Assembly (NCBI GenBank): GCA_012735335.1
Contig: JAAYHO010000273.1
Coordinates: 1-22,785, forward strand
DNA length: 22,785 nucleotides
Reading direction: 5' to 3'
Source of the DNA: Gammaproteobacteria bacterium
Lineage (GTDB): Bacteria; Pseudomonadota; Gammaproteobacteria; Pseudomonadales; Pseudomonadaceae
Position 1 is the stretch's first letter; each line of letters starts with the position of its first letter. This document shows positions 1 to 7,709 of this stretch, piece by piece. Below the pieces are notes generated by a model that did not search any database, was not told the DNA's origin, and worked only from the letters and a program-made list of their open reading frames with translations. A program made the position numbers and the translations under genes.

Positions 1-1439
1 CCGTAGCGCTTGCACAGGCGGGCGTGCGCCTTGAACTCCTCGACCCCTTCCTTCATGGAGATGGAGTTGACGATGCCCTTGCCCTGGATGCACTTGAGTC
101 CGGCCTCGATGATGTCCCATTTGGAGGAGTCGAGCATGATCGGCACCCGGGAAATATCCGGTTCGCCGGCAATCAGGTTGAGGAAGGTGACCATGGCCGC
201 CTTCGAGTCCAGCATGCCCTCGTCCATGTTGATGTCGATCACCTGGGCACCGGCTTCCACCTGTTGCAGGGCCACTTCCAGCGCCTCGGTGTAGTTTTCC
301 TCGCGGATCAGCCGGGCAAACTTCGCTGAGCCGGTGATATTGGTGCGTTCACCGACGTTGACGAACAGCGAGTTGCGATCGATGGTGAAGGGCTCCAGAC
401 CGGACAGGCGGCAGGCCTTGGGGATGTCCGGAATCTGCCGTGGGGCGATATCCTTGACCGCTTCGGCGATAGCGCGGATATGCTCCGGCGTGGTGCCACA
501 GCAGCCACCGACAATGTTGACGAAGCCGGACTGGGCAAACTCGGCCACCAGCTCAGCGGTCTGCGCGGCGCTTTCATCGTACTCACCAAAGGCGTTGGGC
601 AGACCGGCGTTGGGGTGGGCGGAGACGTAGGTGTCGGCCTTGCTGGACAGTTCTTCCAGATAGGGACGCAGCTCCTTGGCGCCCAGCGCGCAGTTCAGGC
701 CCACGGAAATCGGGTTGGCGTGACGCACCGAGTTCCAGAACGCCTCGGTGGTCTGGCCGGACAGGGTGCGGCCGGAGGCGTCGGTGATGGTGCCGGAGAT
801 CATGATCGGCAGCTCGACGCCCAGCTCCTCGAACACGCCCTGGATGGCAAAGATGGCAGCCTTGGCGTTGAGGGTGTCGAAGATGGTTTCGACCATGATC
901 AGGTCGGCACCGCCTTCGATCAGGCCGCGGGTGGCTTCGCTGTAGTTTTCCACCAGCGCATCGAAGGTGATGTTGCGGTAGCCGGGGTTGTTCACGTCCG
1001 GGGACAGGGAGCAGGTACGGCTGGTCGGTCCGAGCACGCCGGCCACGAAGCGCGGCTTGTCCGGGGTTTCCAGGGTCTTCTCGTCACACACCCGGCGGGC
1101 GATGCGGGCGCCTTCGAAGTTCAACTCATAGGCCAGCTCTTCCATGCCGTAGTCGGACTGGGATACCCGGGTGGAGTTGAAGGTGTTGGTTTCGATAATG
1201 TCCGAGCCGGCGTCCAGGTAGGCGCGCTCGATAGCGGCGATGACCTCGGGTTTGCTGAGGATCAGCAGGTCGTTGTTGCCCTTGAGATCCCGATGCCAGT
1301 CGGCAAAGCGCTCGCCCCGGAAATCTGCCTCTTCCAGTTTGTAGCTCTGGATCATGGTGCCCATGCCACCGTCGAGGATCAGAATGCGCTGGCGCAGGGC
1401 CTCATTCAGACGGGTCAGGCGGGTAGCAAGGTCAGACAT
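1..1439 (-). CDS. metH: Cobalamin-dependent methionine synthase, N-terminal part (cut by window edge)
   Basis: Transfers a methyl group from 5-methyltetrahydrofolate via cob(I)alamin to homocysteine in the cytoplasm, giving methionine. No stop codon occurs in the frame, so the gene leaves the window at its left edge; about 479 of the usual ~1,230 codons are visible. They cover the homocysteine-binding barrel (about 1-325) and a large part of the pterin-binding barrel. The zinc/homocysteine ligands are visible: Cys250 in GLNCALG and Cys313-Cys314 in [12 protein letters not shown]. The last readable residues, LCKRY, match the family's LCKRYGAAVVVMAFD stretch. The ATG at 1439 has a GGAG about 8 nt upstream on the coding strand. 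The long, structured leader on its 5' side (1440-1610) is described separately. The cobalamin-binding and reactivation domains lie outside the window. Identity is certain from the motifs. Confidence 0.97.
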   Translation of the reverse strand, partial: MSDLATRLTRLNEALRQRILILDGGMGTMIQSYKLEEADFRGERFADWHRDLKGNNDLLILSKPEVIAAIERAYLDAGSDIIETNTFNSTRVSQSDYGMEELAYELNFEGARIARRVCDEKTLETPDKPRFVAGVLGPTSRTCSLSPDVNNPGYRNITFDALVENYSEATRGLIEGGADLIMVETIFDTLNAKAAIFAIQGVFEELGVELPIMISGTITDASGRTLSGQTTEAFWNSVRHANPISVGLNCALGAKELRPYLEELSSKADTYVSAHPNAGLPNAFGEYDESAAQTAELVAEFAQSGFVNIVGGCCGTTPEHIRAIAEAVKDIAPRQIPDIPKACRLSGLEPFTIDRNSLFVNVGERTNITGSAKFARLIREENYTEALEVALQQVEAGAQVIDINMDEGMLDSKAAMVTFLNLIAGEPDISRVPIMLDSSKWDIIEAGLKCIQGKGIVNSISMKEGVEEFKAHARLCKRY

Positions 1440-1504
1440 GAAAACTCCAGAATCAACGATGAATAAACGAGGTAGTTTACCAGAACGGGCACCTGAGCCT
1501 GATA

Positions 1505-1517
1505 TGAATGGAACTCA
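1505..1517. promoter_or_regulatory. MetR-like half-match upstream of metH
   Basis: The plus strand reads TGAA-TGGAA-CTCA, one base from the enterobacterial MetR consensus TGAA-N5-TTCA, about 66 bp upstream of the metH start. MetR activates metH in enterics. Whether this organism uses MetR here is not visible, and a one-mismatch 8-base site is easily found by chance. Confidence 0.25.
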
Positions 1518-1535
1518 TGATGCTATTGATTTGAT

Positions 1536-1596
1536 TCAAGCAGATATCTGCCAGCTTGGCAGTTTGGCTCCCCCAAACTCCTTGAAGGCTGCTTGA
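1536..1596 (-). promoter_or_regulatory. Three-way-junction fold in the presumed metH leader
   Basis: On the metH coding strand an 8-bp outer helix (1589-1596 with 1536-1543) encloses two hairpins. One is a 5-bp stem with a GGGAG loop (1573-1577 with 1563-1567). The other is a 6-bp stem with a 3-nt loop (1557-1562 with 1548-1553). A competing pairing is also visible: GCAG-ATAT-CTGC would break both the second hairpin and the outer helix, so the element could switch. It starts about 97 nt before the metH ATG. I see no B12 box, so it is not an ordinary cobalamin riboswitch. Function is inferred only. Confidence 0.4.
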
Positions 1597-1609
1597 TCTG
1601 AGCACTCAT

Positions 1610-1642
1610 AAAAAAACCCGAATTCCGGGGGAAGAATTCGGG
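1610..1642 (-). terminator. Rho-independent terminator reading leftward
   Basis: A perfect 9-bp stem (1634-1642 with 1617-1625, arms CCCGAATTC/GAATTCGGG) with an 8-nt loop is followed on the minus strand by a run of at least six U. It ends leftward transcripts from the PLP enzyme gene or from a small RNA just upstream. It could also act as an attenuator ahead of metH, about 170 nt downstream. Confidence 0.8.
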
Positions 1643-1722
1643 CTAAAGACCATTAGGAGTGATGAAGAAGCGGACAGAGCCGCTTCTGCCAGCCTTCGGT
1701 GCTTGGGGGATACCGAAAGCTG
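1610..1722 (-). ncRNA. Candidate small RNA (stem-loops plus terminator)
   Basis: Read on the minus strand, the stretch holds an 11-bp stem with one G-U pair (1712-1722 with 1690-1700, loop AUCCCCCAAGC). Two nucleotides later comes an 8-bp stem (1680-1687 with 1666-1673), then a 23-nt unpaired linker (1643-1665), then the terminator. The linker contains CAUCACUCCU, the complement of AGGAGUGAUG, an ideal ribosome site plus start codon. Two loops contain CCCCC. No credible ORF occupies the region. This is the architecture of a base-pairing sRNA, either free-standing or released from the 3' UTR of the PLP enzyme mRNA, whose stop is at 1807. I cannot place a promoter with confidence and do not recognise a named RNA family. 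Confidence 0.45.
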
Positions 1723-1806
1723 ATGGGGTAAGTATTGACGCTTTTTTGAACAATGCCAGGAAAAAGCCCCTTCCTGTTAAACGGATTTGGAATAAGGTTT
1801 TCGTCC

Positions 1807-2967
1807 TTATCGTGACCGGTTACAGGCGTTCTGCAGTATTTCGCGCAATATCTTCAGGGCACGATCCAGCACATCCTGGGGGGTATAGAAGTGCGGGGAC
1901 CAGCGGATGCCGCCACCCCGGGCCGCACAGATGACCCCGGCCTGCATCAGCTGCTGGTGCAGCCAGGTGTTATCCACTCCCTGGAAGGTAAAGGTCACTA
2001 TGCCGCCCCGGCGTTCCGGTGCCTGGGGACTCAGCAGCTTTGCGCCCGGCAGTTTGCCGATGGACTGCAGCAGGTAGGCGGTGCGTTGCTGCAGGGCCTG
2101 CTGGATGCGCTCCATGCCGACTTCCAGCAACAACTCCAGGCTGGCGGACAGCGCATGCTGGGCCAGGGTGTTGGGGCTGCCGGGCTCGAAGCGCCGGGCG
2201 GTGCTGGCGGGTATCCAGTCCTCCCGGTCGTAGTCGCCCAGGGCCTCCACCATATGCCAGCCGAACTGGGTCAGCTGCAGCTGGTCGCGCACTTCCCGGC
2301 GGCAGTAGAACACTCCGAGTCCTTCCGGGCCGAGCAGCCACTTGTGACCGTCGGCCATCAGGAAGTCGCAGTCGATGGCGCTGACATCGATCGGCAGGGC
2401 ACCGAGAGACTGGATCGCATCCACGCAGAACAGGATATTCCGCTCGCGGCAGGCGGCCCCGAGGCGCTGCAGATCCATACGCAGACCGCTGGCATATTGC
2501 ACCGAGCTGATACTCAGCAGGCGTGTTCGCGGCCCCATGGCGGCAATCAAGGCCGCTTCCGGATCATTCCCGCTCAGGCTGATCTGATGTACCCGCACAC
2601 CCCGGGGCTCCAGGGCCTGCCAGGGAATGCGGTTGGAAGGGAATTCCTGGTCGCTGAGCAGCACCTCGTCGCCTTCGCTCCACTCCAGTCCCATGGCTAC
2701 CAGCGACAGGGCCTCGGAGGTGTTCTTGACCAGGGCGATATCACCCTTGCCCGGTGCATTGAGCAGGGTCTGGAACTGAACGCGCAGGCGGTGCTCCAGC
2801 TGCACCCAGCGCGGGTAGTCACTGGCGCCTCGTTGCACGTTCTCCCGGGCAAAGGCGATGACCGCATCGGCGCTGCGTTGCGGCCAGGGGGCTACGGCGG
2901 CGTGGTTCAGGTAGCAGATATCCCCATCCTGGGGAAACTCGTCGTTCCATTGGCAGTCGTGGAGCAT
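1807..2967 (-). CDS. Class V aminotransferase-fold PLP enzyme (cysteine desulfurase-like)
   Basis: A 386-residue fold-type I PLP enzyme of the class V aminotransferase/cysteine desulfurase superfamily, probably cytoplasmic. Visible motifs: NHAAVAPWP near residue 21 (substrate and cofactor loop), NTSEA at 82-86 (phosphate-binding turn), DAIQS at 183-187 (Asp pairing with the pyridine nitrogen, Gln with the ring oxygen), and MADGHKW with Lys209 as the predicted Schiff-base lysine. The C-terminal small domain ends with the usual RGGGIRWSPHFYT strand. The conserved active-site cysteine loop of true cysteine desulfurases is not obvious, so the reaction (desulfurase, lyase, epimerase or transaminase) cannot be assigned. 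The ATG at 2967 has an AGGA at good spacing. It is read in the same direction as metH, but a terminator separates them, so they are probably not one operon. Confidence 0.85.
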   Translation of the reverse strand: MLHDCQWNDEFPQDGDICYLNHAAVAPWPQRSADAVIAFARENVQRGASDYPRWVQLEHRLRVQFQTLLNAPGKGDIALVKNTSEALSLVAMGLEWSEGDEVLLSDQEFPSNRIPWQALEPRGVRVHQISLSGNDPEAALIAAMGPRTRLLSISSVQYASGLRMDLQRLGAACRERNILFCVDAIQSLGALPIDVSAIDCDFLMADGHKWLLGPEGLGVFYCRREVRDQLQLTQFGWHMVEALGDYDREDWIPASTARRFEPGSPNTLAQHALSASLELLLEVGMERIQQALQQRTAYLLQSIGKLPGAKLLSPQAPERRGGIVTFTFQGVDNTWLHQQLMQAGVICAARGGGIRWSPHFYTPQDVLDRALKILREILQNACNRSR

Positions 2968-3053
2968 GGTGTGGTCCTGGCAAGAAGGTTCTAGTCAGAT
3001 GATAGCCTGATCCGCGCATCACGGCGGGGCGTATCAGGGATGGATATGAATTT

Positions 3054-3130
3054 ATGGTCATATTAATACTGAGCGTGTGCAAATGGTCATGAAGTTGGCA
3101 TAATGTGCATTCACCGTCACGCATATATGC
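3054..3130. promoter_or_regulatory. Repeats in the TetR-gene control region
   Basis: The 182-bp gap between the divergent PLP enzyme and TetR genes is A+T-rich compared with its surroundings. It holds a direct repeat ATGGTCAT (3054-3061 and 3083-3090, 29 bp apart) and a perfect 10-bp palindrome GCATATATGC (3121-3130), 19 bp before the TetR start. Such a palindrome is a plausible autoregulatory operator. No strong -35/-10 pair stands out. Confidence 0.35.
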
Positions 3131-3149
3131 AGATAATGCAGGAAAGCTC

Positions 3150-3788
3150 ATGCAGAAAGAGTCACGCAAGGTTCGGGAGTTCCGCCGCCGGGAACAGGAA
3201 ATTCTCGCCGCAGCACTGCGTCTGTTCCTCGAGCAGGGGGAAGACAGTGTCACGGTGGAAATGATTGCCGACGAGGTCGGCATCGGCAAGGGCACCATCT
3301 ACAAGCACTTCAAGTCCAAAGCGGAGATCTATCTGCGTCTGATGCTGGACTACGAGCGGGATCTGAGCGAGCTGCTGCACTCGGAAAGTATCGAGAAGGA
3401 CCGCGAAGCCCTGTCCCGGGAGTATTTCGCCTTCCGTATGAGCGACCCCGAACGCTACCGTCTGTTCGACCGCCTGGAAGAAAAGGTGGTCAAGAGCAAT
3501 CAGATGCCCGAGCTGGTGGAAGAACTGCATGGCATTCGCGCCTCGAACTTCAACCATCTTACCGGGGTGATCCAGCAGCGCATCGATGAGGGCAAGCTGG
3601 AGGACGTACCTGCCTACTTCCACTACTGTGCGGCCTGGGCGCTGGTGCAGGGGGCCATGTCCATGTACCACTCGCCGTTCTGGCAGGAAGTGATCGAGGA
3701 CAAGGAAGGCTACATGCAGTTTCTCACCGATATCGGCGTACGCATGGGTAACCGCATCAAGCGGCGCAAGGACAGCGAGCCGAGCTGA
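3150..3788 (+). CDS. TetR/AcrR family transcriptional regulator
   Basis: A 212-residue DNA-binding regulator. The N-terminal three-helix domain (about 12-58) contains the typical helix-turn-helix, SVTVEMIADEVGIGKGTIYKHF (in segments: TVEMIADEVG, then IGKGTIYKHF), followed by the KSKAEIY motif. The rest is a helical ligand-binding and dimer domain with no sequence clue to the ligand. I chose the ATG at 3150 rather than 3105. It has an AGGAAAG ribosome site about 5 nt upstream, and the extra 15 residues (rich in H, S, R, Y) are not family-like. The amidohydrolase gene follows on the same strand after 68 bp, so the two may be co-transcribed and the enzyme may be part of what this protein controls. 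The palindrome at 3121-3130 is a candidate self-operator. Confidence 0.9.
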   Translation: MQKESRKVREFRRREQEILAAALRLFLEQGEDSVTVEMIADEVGIGKGTIYKHFKSKAEIYLRLMLDYERDLSELLHSESIEKDREALSREYFAFRMSDPERYRLFDRLEEKVVKSNQMPELVEELHGIRASNFNHLTGVIQQRIDEGKLEDVPAYFHYCAAWALVQGAMSMYHSPFWQEVIEDKEGYMQFLTDIGVRMGNRIKRRKDSEPS

Positions 3789-3822
3789 GCTCGCGCTGAA
3801 CTTGCTGCTGGCGCTTCGGTCT

Positions 3823-3856
3823 ACCGGGTGATCTTGCTGCTACAGGAGCACCCGGT
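3823..3856 (+). promoter_or_regulatory. Hairpin presenting the ribosome site of the TTG-started amidohydrolase gene
   Basis: ACCGGGTG (3823-3830) and CACCCGGT (3849-3856) form a perfect 8-bp stem. The 18-nt loop contains the AGGAG ribosome site (3844-3848), and the TTG start codon begins at the very next base, 3857. The layout suggests structure-dependent translation. There is no U-run, so it is not a simple terminator. Confidence 0.5.
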
Positions 3857-4864
3857 TTGCCATACCTGCGCACCGCCCTCTGTCTGCTGGCCACCCTCTG
3901 CGCATTGCACGCCACGGCCCGCGACTACCGCTATACCGACGCCCATCTGCACTATGTCGACTTCTTCCAGGAAACCGACGGCATGGCCAGCCTGCTGGAG
4001 CAGATGGACGCCCACCGCATAGAGCATGTCATGATCAGCGGCATCTCGGTGGCCAAGAAATGGCACGAGAATGAACCGAAACGCCCGCGTTACTACGCCG
4101 GTGATGATGCCGGCGCCTACTGGTTCAGCGCTACCGACCATATCGTTGCCCATGCCCTGCAGGGGCTGAGCGCTGAGCAGCGCCAGCGCTTCCATCCGTT
4201 TCTTACCGGCTTCAATCCCAATGACAAGAACGCCGACGAACATGTGCGCCGCCTGTTGGAAATGTACCCCGGCCTGTGGCAGGGCATAGGCGAGATCTTC
4301 ACCCGCCATGATGACCTGACCGCATTGACCCAGAGTGATACCCCGCGGGCCAACAGCGAGGCGTTGCGGCGTATCTACTTTCTCGCGGCCGAGCATGATC
4401 TGCCGGTGATGATCCACAGCAATATCACCTCCAAACGCGAACGCAATCCGCTGTATCTGCCGGAACTGGAAGAGGCGCTGCGTGACCATCCCACCGTGCG
4501 TTTCATCTGGGCCCACGCCGGCACAAGCATGGAAATCCACCGCCATCAGGAAAAGCTCGAGTTTCTGTTCGGCGAGCTCGAGCGTATGCTGGAGCTGTAT
4601 CCCAACCTGTATATCGACTTGTCCTGGACCATGCTCGAGCCGTACCTGCTGGACAGCGATGGCCAGCCCGATGGGCGCTGGGTAAGGCTGGTCGAACGCT
4701 ACCCTGATCGATTCATGATCGGCTCTGACGTGGTCGGTCGCTTCAAGCGGCTGGGTGAGCACATGCAGGGCTTCGACGTGTTTCTCGATGCTTTGCCCGA
4801 GGTCGTGGCGCAGCGGGTGGCGCAGGAGAACTTTCTGGCCATATTGCCGAAGAAGGAGCGCTGA
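3857..4864 (+). CDS. Exported metal-dependent amidohydrolase (amidohydrolase 2 family)
   Basis: A 335-residue TIM-barrel amidohydrolase with an N-terminal signal peptide (hydrophobic residues 4-19, cleavage near HATA-RDY), so probably periplasmic. Metal ligands are visible: the DAHLH motif (His30, His32), His187 in VMIHSN, His220 in WAHAG, and Asp291 in MIGSDVVGRF. GIGEIF at 143-148 is also typical of the PF04909 family. Members hydrolyse or decarboxylate diverse substrates, and the substrate here is unknown. The start is TTG. An AGGAG 8 nt upstream and the signal peptide beginning exactly there both support it, and no in-frame ATG precedes the signal sequence. It lies downstream of the TetR gene, which may regulate it. 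The perfect hairpin just before the start codon is described separately. Confidence 0.85.
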   Translation: MPYLRTALCLLATLCALHATARDYRYTDAHLHYVDFFQETDGMASLLEQMDAHRIEHVMISGISVAKKWHENEPKRPRYYAGDDAGAYWFSATDHIVAHALQGLSAEQRQRFHPFLTGFNPNDKNADEHVRRLLEMYPGLWQGIGEIFTRHDDLTALTQSDTPRANSEALRRIYFLAAEHDLPVMIHSNITSKRERNPLYLPELEEALRDHPTVRFIWAHAGTSMEIHRHQEKLEFLFGELERMLELYPNLYIDLSWTMLEPYLLDSDGQPDGRWVRLVERYPDRFMIGSDVVGRFKRLGEHMQGFDVFLDALPEVVAQRVAQENFLAILPKKER

Positions 4865-4882
4865 CTGGCGCTAGAAACAGCA

Positions 4883-4902
4883 GCGCCGACGGATGTCGGC
4901 GC
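4883..4902. terminator. Hairpin between convergent genes
   Basis: GCGCCGAC (4883-4890) pairs perfectly with GTCGGCGC (4895-4902) around a GGAT loop, in the 56-bp gap between the amidohydrolase and the convergent esterase. It is a likely bidirectional terminator or 3'-end stabiliser. Neither side has a clear U-run, so intrinsic termination may be weak. Confidence 0.5.
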
Positions 4903-4920
4903 GCTGAGGGGTGACTGGGC

Positions 4921-6627
4921 CTATTGCGGAGTCAGAGTGGCCAGGGGAGGGGCGGCCCAGTAGCTGCAATTGTGGAAGGTATCGTACTCCGCCTTGGCCT
5001 TTGCAGTCGGTGTAGGGGCTTCGAGACGCAGAACCTGGCCACTGCTGGTCAGCTGCGGCCATTCCACGGCCTCGGCAGCGCCATCGGTGCCGTTGGGTCC
5101 GATAGCCGGGTCCTCAGCGTATCTGGCAAAGCTGGTCCAGTACTCTGCCATCTGCTGCGCCAGTTCCAGTTGCTGCTCGGTAGCACCGCGTTCGACCAGC
5201 GTCTCCTCTGAGCTCAGCACATACTGAATCTCTGCCGTGTGGGTGGCGCCCATGTGGAAGGGTGCAGGCAGGCCGGGAATGGCCGGGGCGTTCTGATCAG
5301 CAAACCAGTAACCCCAGGTCGGAACCTGATCTTGCAGCATGTTCCACTGACGACTGTTGGGACAGTTGAAACGCCAATCGGTACCAATGGCGTTATAGGC
5401 GTCCAGGGTCGGCGCATCGTTGCCAAGGAATTTCACCAGATAGTCCTGGGCAATCTGCTGGGCATCCAGTCGCGGGTCTTCCCCCAGCAGCTGAGCAACG
5501 GCAGCGAAATAACCCGGTACTGTGGTCAGAGCGGTTGGGTTATCAGCCAGTGCCAGCAGGGTAAACAGGGTGCCTTCGTTGAGGTTGCTGCCCATCATCA
5601 CCGGCACCTGGTTGAATTCACCGCTGGCCAGGGCCTGGTTGATGGATACCGGCAGGGTCGGCGTACCGGTTACCGGCAGTATATTGGCTGGTTGCGCCTG
5701 CAGCAGTTCCTCGGCTGACAAACCGCGCAGACAGTCCAGCAGCTCGCTGTCGGCCGCTGTGTCGCAGGTGGTACTGCCTATGGTCGGCAGACCGAACAGC
5801 TGCTCACCGCCGGGAATGGTGATCGGTCCCATGGTGATGGCCTGCAGGGACAACTGGTCACCGTTGTACGAGCCGCTCTGCACTATGGCCTTGTGGAACA
5901 GCCCAGCCGCTTCAGGGGACGCCAGCTGGCTCATGACACTGTGACCACCGGCGGACTCGCCGAACAGGGTCACGTTATCCGGGTCGCCATTGAACTCGGC
6001 GATATTGTCCTGCACCCATTGCAGCGCCAGCTGCTGATCCTGCAGCCCGAAGTTGGAGTTGCCCAGTGCGGTGTGAGGCAGGAAGCCGAAGGCTCCGAGA
6101 CGGTAGTTCAGGGTAACCACAACAACGCCCTGGTCGACCAGGCGAACGGGGTTGTAAGTGGCGCCACCGGAGCCGTAGATGAAGGCTCCACCATGCACCC
6201 AGACCATGACCGGATAGTCGCCGGGCTCATCCGGGGTATAGACGTTGAGGAACAGGCAGTCTTCATCGATGCTGGCCTCGCCGAACGGGCTGGCATTCTG
6301 CGGACAGGCACTGCCGAACTCCTCGCTCAGCTCGACTGCCTGCTCATGCGCGGGCGGATATGCCGGGCTGGCGAAGCGTTCGGCCAAGCCATAGCGGATG
6401 CCGCGATAGACACGCATGCCTGCCTGTTCAATACCTATGTAGTCGCCCTGTTGGGTGGATACCTGCAGTGGATTGACCGGGGCAGGGCCGCCACCACTGC
6501 TGTCACCGCTGCTACCGCTCCCTCCACCACCGCCCGAAAGACACCCGCTCAGACTGATGGCCAGAACCACAGCCGACAGTGAGGAGACTACGAAGCCTGT
6601 TGCACCGGTTCGATTCTGATTGTGCAT
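4921..6627 (-). CDS. Lipoprotein type-B carboxylesterase
   Basis: A 568-residue alpha/beta-hydrolase of the carboxylesterase/para-nitrobenzyl esterase family. The signal peptide ends in a lipobox, LSGC with Cys29 as the lipidated residue. Leu follows rather than Asp, so Lol sorting to the outer membrane is expected. A Gly/Ser/Pro linker (about 31-52) tethers the catalytic domain. Motifs in order: EDCLFLNVY (122-130), the oxyanion-hole segment VHGGAF (144-149), the nucleophile elbow GESAGG with Ser225, Glu351 in NEG, and His463 in ATHTAEIQY. The triad is therefore complete. It probably hydrolyses carboxylic esters at the cell surface; the substrate is unknown. The ATG at 6627 is preceded by AAGGAT. 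The gene is convergent with the amidohydrolase and divergent from the radical SAM gene. Confidence 0.92.
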   Translation of the reverse strand: MHNQNRTGATGFVVSSLSAVVLAISLSGCLSGGGGGSGSSGDSSGGGPAPVNPLQVSTQQGDYIGIEQAGMRVYRGIRYGLAERFASPAYPPAHEQAVELSEEFGSACPQNASPFGEASIDEDCLFLNVYTPDEPGDYPVMVWVHGGAFIYGSGGATYNPVRLVDQGVVVVTLNYRLGAFGFLPHTALGNSNFGLQDQQLALQWVQDNIAEFNGDPDNVTLFGESAGGHSVMSQLASPEAAGLFHKAIVQSGSYNGDQLSLQAITMGPITIPGGEQLFGLPTIGSTTCDTAADSELLDCLRGLSAEELLQAQPANILPVTGTPTLPVSINQALASGEFNQVPVMMGSNLNEGTLFTLLALADNPTALTTVPGYFAAVAQLLGEDPRLDAQQIAQDYLVKFLGNDAPTLDAYNAIGTDWRFNCPNSRQWNMLQDQVPTWGYWFADQNAPAIPGLPAPFHMGATHTAEIQYVLSSEETLVERGATEQQLELAQQMAEYWTSFARYAEDPAIGPNGTDGAAEAVEWPQLTSSGQVLRLEAPTPTAKAKAEYDTFHNCSYWAAPPLATLTPQ

Positions 6628-6809
6628 TTACTTATCCTTGTTGTTTTCGGTTTTGTTCCAATAGCAAAATGCCTGCTGCTGATGATCCGACTTTAATGAA
6701 TCAGCGCTGCTGCGCGCTAAACCCATACGGGTGAAATCGCGCTGGCAGGCCGGATACAGTCGGGCGACTATCCTGTAGACTGGCTGTTGTTCTGACGTTG
6801 GAGTGAGGC
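6628..6809. other. Divergent intergenic region
   Basis: The 182 bp between the esterase and radical SAM start codons must hold both promoters. The part nearest the esterase is A+T-rich. I see no convincing -35/-10 pair or operator palindrome and call nothing specific. Confidence 0.5.
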
Positions 6810-7709
6810 ATGACTGCTCGAATTCAGTTTCCCATCGACTACATCGAACCGGTGTTCCGCCCGCCGAGTGAGGCCCATTCGCTGATCCTGCCGGTGACCA
6901 ATGGCTGCTCCTGGAACAAGTGCACTTTCTGCGACATGTACACCGCACCGCAGAAGAAATTCCGTGCCCGGGATGAAGACCAGGTGCTGGAGGAGGTCCG
7001 TCAGTGCGGTGAGCGCATGCTGGTGCAGCGGGTATTCCTCGCCGATGGCGATGCCATGGTGCTGCCGACCCACCGCCTGCTGCGCATTCTCGAGGCGATC
7101 CGCGAGCATATGCCGGAGGTGCATCGGGTCACTTCCTATTGCCTGCCACGCAACCTGCGGCGCAAGTCGGTGGAGGAGCTCCGGCAACTGCGTGAAGCCG
7201 GACTGAAAATGCTGTATGTCGGTGCCGAGTCCGGAGATGACGAAGTGCTGCGCCGGGTGAACAAGGGCGAGACCTTCGAGTCCACCGCCGAGGCTCTGCT
7301 CAAGGCCCGGGAAGCCGGTTTGAAAACCTCGGTGATGATCCTCAACGGCCTGGGTGGACGCTCCCTGAGTGAGCAGCATGCGGCCAACTCGGCACGGCTG
7401 ATGAACCTGACCCAGCCCGACTACCTGTCCACTCTGGTGGTCAGCTTTCCCAACGGACTGGAGCGCTACCGTGAGCAGTTTCCGGATTTCCAGCCGTTGA
7501 ACCAGCATGAGCTGTTTGTCGAGATGGAGCAGTTCCTCGCGCCGCTGGAGTTGGAGGAGACGGTGTTTCGCAGTGACCACGCGTCCAACTACCTGGTGCT
7601 CAAGGGTGTCCTGGGGCGGGACAAGCAGCGTCTGCTGGCGCAGGTCCGTGAAGCCATTGCCCAGCCGGAGCAGGCCGCTCTGCGCCCGGAATGGATGCGC
7701 GGCCTATGA
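6810..7709 (+). CDS. Radical SAM protein
   Basis: A 299-residue radical S-adenosylmethionine enzyme. The iron-sulfur cluster motif is GCSWNKCTFCDMY, with Cys33, Cys38 and Cys41. The spacing is C-x4-C-x2-C, one residue longer than the common C-x3-C-x2-C. Later blocks fit the radical SAM barrel: FLADGDAMVLP (about 76-86) as the SAM-contacting strand and LYVGAESGDDEVL (about 135-147) as the typical GxESG motif. No B12-binding or extra cluster domain is visible. The reaction is unknown. The stop codon overlaps the start of the next gene (ATGA at 7706), so the two are translationally coupled. The ATG at 6810 has a GGAGTGAG ribosome site just upstream. Confidence 0.9.
   Translation: MTARIQFPIDYIEPVFRPPSEAHSLILPVTNGCSWNKCTFCDMYTAPQKKFRARDEDQVLEEVRQCGERMLVQRVFLADGDAMVLPTHRLLRILEAIREHMPEVHRVTSYCLPRNLRRKSVEELRQLREAGLKMLYVGAESGDDEVLRRVNKGETFESTAEALLKAREAGLKTSVMILNGLGGRSLSEQHAANSARLMNLTQPDYLSTLVVSFPNGLERYREQFPDFQPLNQHELFVEMEQFLAPLELEETVFRSDHASNYLVLKGVLGRDKQRLLAQVREAIAQPEQAALRPEWMRGL

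Noticed and set aside
480..1466. Long open frame on the plus strand opposite metH (328 codons)
   Set aside because: It is antisense to clear MetH coding sequence with active-site motifs; high GC keeps the opposite frame open.
1440..1610. Cobalamin or S-adenosylhomocysteine riboswitch before metH
   Set aside because: I could not find a B12 box or the conserved core of the SAH riboswitch on the metH strand. Only an unclassified three-way fold is present.
1721..1760. Sigma-54 promoter for the candidate small RNA (TGGCAT on the minus strand)
   Set aside because: TGGCAT is present but no TTGC occurs at the required 5-base spacing.
1659..1934. Small plus-strand gene in the metH/PLP-enzyme gap (91 codons)
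   Set aside because: It overlaps the 3' end of the PLP enzyme gene and runs through hairpins of the opposite strand; its second half is shadow sequence.
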